A stretch of DNA of 64,000 nucleotides from Xylophilus sp. (lineage in GTDB: Bacteria > Pseudomonadota > Gammaproteobacteria > Burkholderiales > Burkholderiaceae_C), in assembly GCA_009914555.1 (NCBI GenBank), contig WNDY01000003.1, forward strand, positions 62,001 through 126,000, given 5' to 3'. Below are positions 59,275 through 64,000 of this stretch, one piece after another. Position 1 is the first letter of the stretch; each line of letters begins with the position of its first letter. The notes beneath the pieces are model-generated. The model saw only the letters and a program-made list of their open reading frames with translations. It was not told the origin of the DNA and ran no database searches. The position numbers and the translations under genes are program-made.

Positions 59275-59937
59275 ATGGACGTGACCCAAGCCCTGCAAGC
59301 CCGCCATTCGGTGCGCGCCTTCCTGCCCGACGCCGTCGATGCGGCCACCGTGCGCATGCTGCTGGAAGGCGCCGCCCGCGCCGCCTCGGGCGGCAACCTC
59401 CAGCCCTGGCGCGTGGTCGCGCTCGCCGGTCCGGCGCTGGCCGCTGCGCTCGACGCCGTGGCCCGGGCCGAAGGCCAGGACCCGGGCGGCGCCGGCGCCT
59501 CGTACCCGCCCAACCTGTGGGAGCCCTACCGCACGCGCCGCTTCGCCAACGGCGAGGACCTGTACCGCAGCATCGGCATCCCGCGCGAGGACAAGCCCGC
59601 CCGGCTCGCGCAGCTCTCACGCAATGCCGTGTTCTTCGGCGCGCCGGTCGGCATCTTCGTCTGCGTGGACGAACGCATGGGCCTGGCGCAGTGGCTGGAC
59701 CTGGGCGCCTACCTGCAGTCGCTGATGCTGCTGGCCGTGGAGCACGGCCTGGGTACCTGCGCCCAGGGCTTCTGGCGCCGCTACGGATCGACGCTCGCCG
59801 CGCACCTGGCGTTGCCCGGGCCCTACCGCGTGGCCTTCGGCGTGGCGCTCGGCCGCGAGGACACCGAAGCGCCGGTCAACGCCATGCGGGCCAGCCGCGC
59901 GCCGTTCGCCGAATGGGGCGAGCTGCGCGGCTTCTAG
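59275..59937 (+). CDS. Nitroreductase family FMN protein
   Basis: 220 residues. ALQARHSVRAFLPDAV and GAARAASGGNLQPWRVVAL are the FMN-binding signatures; GTCAQGFW lies near the C-terminal third. NAD(P)H-dependent reduction of nitro or quinone compounds is typical. Tail-to-tail with mogA, the stops overlapping by three bases. Confidence 0.92.
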   Translation: MDVTQALQARHSVRAFLPDAVDAATVRMLLEGAARAASGGNLQPWRVVALAGPALAAALDAVARAEGQDPGGAGASYPPNLWEPYRTRRFANGEDLYRSIGIPREDKPARLAQLSRNAVFFGAPVGIFVCVDERMGLAQWLDLGAYLQSLMLLAVEHGLGTCAQGFWRRYGSTLAAHLALPGPYRVAFGVALGREDTEAPVNAMRASRAPFAEWGELRGF

Positions 59938-60521
59938 CGCCGGGCCGACTTCGGCCGGAACGCCTTGCAGACCGCGTCGTCGGTGACCAGGTACGGCCCG
60001 CCGATCAGGTCGATGCAGTAGGGCACGGCCGCGAAGATGCCGGGCACGCGCGGGCTGCCGTCGTCGGCCTTCAATCCTTCCAGCGTCTCGGCGATCGCCT
60101 TGGGCTGGCCCGGCAGGTTGATGATGAGGCTCTTGCCGCGCACCACGGCTACCTGGCGCGACAGGATGGACGTGGGCACGAAGGCCAGGCCGATCTGGCG
60201 CATCTGCTCGCCGAAGCCCGGCAGCTCCTTGTCCCCCACGGCGACCGTGGCCTCGGGCGTGACGTCGCGCGGCGCCGGGCCGGTGCCGCCGGTGGTGAGG
60301 ATCAGCGAGCAGCCGGCGTCGGCCAGTTCGACCAGTGCGGCGCTGATCGCGGCCTGCTCGTCGGGAATCAGGCGGGCGTCGAACGTGACCGGGTTGCGCA
60401 GCGCGCGGCCCAGCCAGTCGCGCAGCGCGGGCAGGCCCTTGTCCTCGTAGACGCCCGAGGACGCGCGGTCGCTGACCGAGACAATGCCCACGCGTACGGG
60501 CTCGAAGGCCGTCTCAGGCAT
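59934..60521 (-). CDS. mogA: Molybdopterin adenylyltransferase
   Basis: 195 residues. RVGIVSVSDRASSGVYEDKG and LILTTGGTGPAPRDVTPEAT are the MogA/MoaB motifs; GTGPAPRDVTPEA identifies the adenylylation pocket. It activates molybdopterin with ATP before Mo insertion. Start ATG 60521, overlapping the end of the yjgA gene by eight bases, so the two are coupled. Confidence 0.93.
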   Translation of the reverse strand: MPETAFEPVRVGIVSVSDRASSGVYEDKGLPALRDWLGRALRNPVTFDARLIPDEQAAISAALVELADAGCSLILTTGGTGPAPRDVTPEATVAVGDKELPGFGEQMRQIGLAFVPTSILSRQVAVVRGKSLIINLPGQPKAIAETLEGLKADDGSPRVPGIFAAVPYCIDLIGGPYLVTDDAVCKAFRPKSARR

Positions 60522-61143
60522 GGCCTTCGTCCCCGATGGCATCCTCGCCGCCCAGGTGCCCGCGCACCAGCTGGAAGATATCGCGGTAGGCGCGGCCGTG
60601 GCGCGGGGCCTCGCCCGGCTTCTCGGGTACGGCGTCCTTGCGGGCCTGGCGCACCAGGGCGCGCAGCTGCTGGATGTCGGTGTCCGGATGGTCGGCCAGC
60701 CATTGGGCCAGCGCGCCGTCGTCGGCGACCAGGCGCGCACGCCACTGCTCGGCCGTGTGCAGCGCGAGCTTCTCGGTGGCCGAGCCCTTGTGCTGCTCGT
60801 CGAGCGCGGCGCGGATGGCCTCGACGGTCTCGGCATCGAGCAGGCGCATGAGCTTGCCGACGTACTGCTGCTGGCGGCGCCGGCCTTCGAAATTCGTGAT
60901 GCGGTGCAGCTCGTCGAGCGCAATGGTGAGCCGCTCGGGCAGGTCAAGGCGCGCGGCCAGGTCGGCGCGCAACGTGAGCAGGTCTTCGCCGAGCTTCTGC
61001 AGCCCGGCGCTCTCGCGCTTGAGGTCGGTCTTGCTCGCGGTGTCGGAGCCCTTGAGCTCGCGCTTGAGCTGTTCGTCGAGTTCGCTGCCTTCGGCGACGA
61101 ACTTCCCGCGAACGTAATAGCCTTTGGTGATCTTGCGAGACAT
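60514..61143 (-). CDS. darP: Ribosome-associated protein YjgA/DarP (DUF615)
   Basis: 209 residues, a helical and charged protein. The opening MSRKITKGYYVRGKFVAEGSELDEQLKRELKG and the later ITNFEGRRRQQQYVGKLMR are hallmark segments of DUF615/DarP, which associates with the 50S subunit and assists assembly. ATG 61143 is used rather than the longer frame to 61206. Followed directly by mogA. Confidence 0.93.
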   Translation of the reverse strand: MSRKITKGYYVRGKFVAEGSELDEQLKRELKGSDTASKTDLKRESAGLQKLGEDLLTLRADLAARLDLPERLTIALDELHRITNFEGRRRQQQYVGKLMRLLDAETVEAIRAALDEQHKGSATEKLALHTAEQWRARLVADDGALAQWLADHPDTDIQQLRALVRQARKDAVPEKPGEAPRHGRAYRDIFQLVRGHLGGEDAIGDEGHA

Positions 61144-61204
61144 GGGGGATGGGGTGCAGAGGCAGGGGCGCCGTGGGCGCCGGGCGAATATGATAGCTGC
61201 CAGC

Positions 61205-62617
61205 ATGAATACTCCCCGTACCGCCGCCCCCGCCGCCCGCGCGGACCAGCCCCTGCCAGGGTTCAGCTACAGCCGCGCCTTCTTCGAGGAACTGGTCGAC
61301 GCCGCGATCGCCCACGGCAAGAAGATCGGCGCCACCGACGTGGCCGCCGAGGCCTCCGAAGGCTCGGGCCTGTCGGTCAGCGTGAGGAAGGGCTCGCTCG
61401 AGAATGTGGAGCGCAACCGCGACAAGTCGCTCGGCGTGACGGTCTACGTCGGCCAGCGCCGCGGCAACGCGCGCACGTCGGACTTCTCCGCGGCCGCAAT
61501 CCGCCAGACTGTGCAGGCCGCCTACGACATCGCCCGCTTCACCGCCGAGGACCCGGTGGCCGGCCTGCCCGACGAGGCCGACATCGCCACCGGAGCCGCC
61601 CGCGACCTCGACCTGTTCCACCCCTGGCCGATCACGAGCGAGGAAGCCGCGCGCATCGCGCTCGAATGCGAGGCCGCGGCGCTGTCGACCAGCCGGCGCA
61701 TCGCCAACAGCGAGGGCGCGGGCGTGTCGGCGCAGCAGTCGCATTTCTTCACCGCGCACACGCACGGCTTCCGCGGCGGCTATGCGAGTTCGCGCCACAG
61801 CCTGTCGGTCGCGCCGATCGCCAAGCTGCCGGGCCGGGGCGGCGACATGCAGCGCGATGCCTGGTACACCTCGCAGCGTGATGCGCGCGAGCTGGCCGCG
61901 CCGGCCGCCGTGGGCCGCTATGCGGCCGAGCGTGCGCTGTCGCGCCTGGGCGCGCGCAAGATCCCGACCACGCAGTGCCCGGTGCTGTTCGAATCGACGC
62001 TGGCCGCCGGACTGCTCGGCGCCTACGTGCAGGCCACCAGCGGCGGCGCGCTGTACCGGCGCAGCACCTTCCTGCTCGATGCGCTCGGCAAGCGCATCTT
62101 TCCGAAGCACATCGACATCCACGAGGACCCGTTCGTGCCGCGCGGCAAGGGCAGCTCGCCGTTCGACGAGGAAGGCGTGCGCACTGCGGCGCGCAAGGTG
62201 GTGTCGGCCGGCAAGGTGCAGGGCTATTTCCTGTCGACCTACTCGGCCCGCAAGCTCGGCCTGCGGACGACCGGCAACGCCGGCGGCTCGCACAACCTGG
62301 CGCTGACCTCGCGGCTGACCCGGCCCGGCGACGACCTCGACGCGATGCTCGGGAAGCTCGGCACCGGCCTGTTCGTCATCGAGTTGATGGGCCAGGGCGT
62401 GAACTACGTGACCGGCGACTACTCGCGCGGCGCGAGCGGCTTCTGGGTCGAGAACGGCGAGATCGCCTTCCCGGTGCAGGAGATCACCATCGCCGGCAAC
62501 CTCCGGGTCATGTTCCAGGGCATCGAGGCGGTGGGAGCCGACGCCTACAACTACGGCGCCAAGACGGTCGGCTCGGTGCTGGTCAACCGGATGAAGGTCG
62601 CCGGCTCCGGCGGCTGA
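61205..62617 (+). CDS. pmbA: Metalloprotease PmbA (TldE)
   Basis: 470 residues. AAEASEGSGLSVSVRKGSLENVERNRDKSLGVTVYVGQRRGNARTSDF and a C-terminal GASGFWVENGEIAFPVQEITIAGNL are typical of PmbA. It pairs with TldD in processing peptides such as microcins and CcdA. tldD is not nearby. ATG 61205 lies 61 bases from the divergent darP gene. Confidence 0.94.
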   Translation: MNTPRTAAPAARADQPLPGFSYSRAFFEELVDAAIAHGKKIGATDVAAEASEGSGLSVSVRKGSLENVERNRDKSLGVTVYVGQRRGNARTSDFSAAAIRQTVQAAYDIARFTAEDPVAGLPDEADIATGAARDLDLFHPWPITSEEAARIALECEAAALSTSRRIANSEGAGVSAQQSHFFTAHTHGFRGGYASSRHSLSVAPIAKLPGRGGDMQRDAWYTSQRDARELAAPAAVGRYAAERALSRLGARKIPTTQCPVLFESTLAAGLLGAYVQATSGGALYRRSTFLLDALGKRIFPKHIDIHEDPFVPRGKGSSPFDEEGVRTAARKVVSAGKVQGYFLSTYSARKLGLRTTGNAGGSHNLALTSRLTRPGDDLDAMLGKLGTGLFVIELMGQGVNYVTGDYSRGASGFWVENGEIAFPVQEITIAGNLRVMFQGIEAVGADAYNYGAKTVGSVLVNRMKVAGSGG

Positions 62618-62640
62618 TACCCCAGGGGGGAGGTGGTCAG

Positions 62641-62692
62641 AGCGGGGAGAATTCGCCCGCTACCGGCCTATACCCCGCCCGTTTTTAAAAAC
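62641..62692. terminator. Convergent intergenic region with hairpin, TATACCCC motif and T/A palindrome
   Basis: AGCGGG (62641-62646) and CCCGCT (62656-62661) form a short stem; TATACCCC is at 62669-62676; GTTTTTAAAAAC (62681-62692) is a perfect palindrome giving a T-run on both strands. The arrangement could terminate pmbA from the left and the DUF6600-like gene from the right. Confidence 0.5.
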
Positions 62693-62696
62693 CTTG

Positions 62697-64000
62697 TCAG
62701 GAGCCGCGGTCCGGCCTCTGCGCTCGGTGCTGCTCGTCGTGCTGCTGCTGCTGCGGCGGCGGCGGCCGCTGGGCGCGCTGCTGCTCCTGCTGGGCCCGGA
62801 ACTGTTCGCGCTGCTGGTGCTGCTGTTCCTGCTGCGCGCGGAACTGCTCCCGCTGCGCCCGCTGCTGGTCCTGCTGGGCCCGCATCTGGTCGCGCTGCTG
62901 GCGCTGTTGTTCGAACTGCTGGCGCTGCTGCTCCCGCAATTGCCGCTGCTGTTCGCCCTGCTGGCGCTGCTGTTCGCGGCTCTGCCGTTGCTGCTCGCCC
63001 TGGGCGCGGCGCTGGCGTTCGGCCTGCTCGGCGAACTGGCGCTCGCGCACCGCACGGTCGGCCTGCGTGCGTTCCTGCTGGTCGCGCTGCACGCGCCATT
63101 CCTGGGCGCGGCGGTCGTTGTCGTGCTGGCGCTGCAGGTCGATGCGCTGCTGCTCCATGCGCTCGCGGGCCTGGCGTTGCGGGTCGCGGTCGCGCTGCTG
63201 GGTGTCGAGGAAGCCGCGGCGCTCCGGCTGCTGCTGCCAGCGGGCCGGCTGCGGACCGCGGTCCTCGTGCCAGGCCGAGATGGCCTGGGGCTCGCGGGCG
63301 AAGCGCGGCTGCGCCTGCGGCGCCGGGCGCGGCCCGTTCCAGCGGTTCACGTTGTCGAGGTACTGGGCGCTGGCGCGCCAGCCGGGCCGCCAGGCCTCTC
63401 CGGGCGCCAGCGGATACCAGCGCTCGGCCGGGCGGCCGGCGCCGTTGCCGCGCGGCCCCGGGGCCACGCTGCCGATGAAGCCGGCCAGCGCCGGCGCATA
63501 GGCCGGTCGGGCCACGCGCGGCCCGGGCACCCAGCCCCAGCGGCTGCCGACCTGGGTCCAGCGGCCGTAGTGGAACGGCGCGAAGCCCCAGGGCGCGTCG
63601 TCCACCCAGGTCCAGCCCCAAGGGTCGATCCAGCGCCATTGGCCGTAGCGGTAGGGCGCCCAGTCGGCGATGGTCACGCGCGGGAACCAGATGTTGCCGT
63701 AGGTCGGGTCGGACGACCAGTCGCCGTACGCGTCGAGCTGCTGGTAGCCGATGATCTCGGGCGAGACGTAGCGGCCCGAGATCGACTGGGCTTCGGCTCG
63801 GTCGCGGGCGTCGGCCCACTGGTCGAAGCCGTCGCGCACCGCCGGCCCGCGCTGCTGCACCGCCAGGCCGCGCGCGGTATAGACGGCCTGCTGGCCGGCC
63901 GCGAGCGGCTGGGCCTGGCCGCCGTCGCCGTAGACGGTGCCTGAGCCTTCGAGCAGCGCGACGCGGGTGGTGCCGCTGGCCGGATCGACAGCGAAGCGGT
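62697..64000 (-). CDS. FecR/DUF6600-like protein with Gln/Arg-rich tail, N-terminus outside window
   Basis: 434 codons are visible, and the frame is open to the window edge. The right end (RFAVDPASGTTRVALLEGSGTVYG, QQAVYTARG) is FecR-like. Next comes a DUF6600-like central block with repeated Trp motifs (APYRYGQWRWIDPWGWTWVDD and HYGRWTQVG), then a transition segment and about 190 residues dominated by Gln, Arg and Glu with QQR repeats that would form a charged helix or stay disordered. It is probably an exported envelope protein. The matching forward-strand frame looks hydrophobic but is only the complement of this tail. Confidence 0.8.
   Translation of the reverse strand, partial: RFAVDPASGTTRVALLEGSGTVYGDGGQAQPLAAGQQAVYTARGLAVQQRGPAVRDGFDQWADARDRAEAQSISGRYVSPEIIGYQQLDAYGDWSSDPTYGNIWFPRVTIADWAPYRYGQWRWIDPWGWTWVDDAPWGFAPFHYGRWTQVGSRWGWVPGPRVARPAYAPALAGFIGSVAPGPRGNGAGRPAERWYPLAPGEAWRPGWRASAQYLDNVNRWNGPRPAPQAQPRFAREPQAISAWHEDRGPQPARWQQQPERRGFLDTQQRDRDPQRQARERMEQQRIDLQRQHDNDRRAQEWRVQRDQQERTQADRAVRERQFAEQAERQRRAQGEQQRQSREQQRQQGEQQRQLREQQRQQFEQQRQQRDQMRAQQDQQRAQREQFRAQQEQQHQQREQFRAQQEQQRAQRPPPPQQQQHDEQHRAQRPDRGS

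Noticed and set aside
62750..63200. CRISPR or tandem-repeat array suggested by regular CTGCTG strings
   Set aside because: The repeats are codon-level (Gln/Arg coding on the minus strand), imperfect, and lack spacers.
62694..63944. Plus-strand frame with long Leu/Ala-rich, membrane-like sequence
   Set aside because: It is the complement of the Gln/Arg-rich repeats of the minus-strand gene, where CTG/CAG strings produce false hydrophobic segments.

Overview
The window is dense, very GC-rich bacterial chromosome. Gene content and order (glnA followed by ntrB-ntrC, ExaC-type aldehyde dehydrogenase with an AcoR-type activator, branched-chain-type ABC transporters in aromatic catabolism, YXWGXW and DUF4198/DUF3649/DUF3325 proteins) fit a betaproteobacterium of the order Burkholderiales, most likely family Comamonadaceae (Variovorax/Xenophilus-like). 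That placement is inferred from the genes, not from a marker search. I saw no tRNA, rRNA, CRISPR array, transposase or prophage.

Layout. 0-6.4 kb: housekeeping and envelope genes (histidine phosphatase, RsuA-type pseudouridine synthase, beta-propeller protein, NodB-type deacetylase, sterol desaturase family, EI24, MoCF-domain protein). 6.4-11.3 kb: nitrogen control unit, glnA behind a sigma-54 promoter with NtrC-like sites, then ntrB and ntrC. 11.3-15.4 kb: exonuclease III, an orphan sulfonate/nitrate-type binding protein, an HPP-CBS membrane protein and a gene cut by three in-frame stops. 15.5-18.5 kb: heme oxygenase (frameshifted) and a bacteriophytochrome whose phospho-accepting histidine is Gln. 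18.5-23.7 kb: ExaC/AcoD-type aldehyde dehydrogenase with a consensus sigma-54 promoter and enhancer palindrome, an antisense RHH-VOC-methyltransferase operon, and an AcoR-like activator. 23.7-26.6 kb: a decay zone with remnants of a transaminase, an aminoglycoside phosphotransferase and a DUF3025-like gene around an ASCH gene and an intact pyrC. 26.6-29.2 kb: an SsuACB-type ABC importer. 29.4-30.9 kb: htpX behind a heat-shock-type promoter and a small lipoprotein.

30.9-41.6 kb is the main accessory locus: a divergent TetR regulator and a 10-gene operon that would take up an aromatic compound (SphA-like outer-membrane protein plus a five-gene branched-chain-type ABC importer), hydroxylate it (FAD monooxygenase), cleave hydroxyquinol (intradiol dioxygenase) and reduce maleylacetate to 3-oxoadipate, with a YciI protein next to the dioxygenase. 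41.6-51.1 kb: mixed metabolic genes, including a chemotaxis receptor behind a FliA-type promoter but frameshifted. 51.3-58.4 kb: an iron-uptake locus, FecI-type sigma, FecR, a TonB receptor with an in-frame TAG, DUF4198, DUF3649, PepSY and DUF3325. 58.5-64 kb: trmJ, nitroreductase, mogA, yjgA/darP, pmbA and an incomplete FecR/DUF6600-like protein with a Gln/Arg-rich tail.

Two themes cut across the window. Several otherwise well-conserved genes carry single-base lesions (Trp codons turned into stops, one-base deletions); these are either real decay or assembly error. In addition, a short GGGGTATA motif recurs at least eight times, mostly at gene borders and sometimes inside reading frames.
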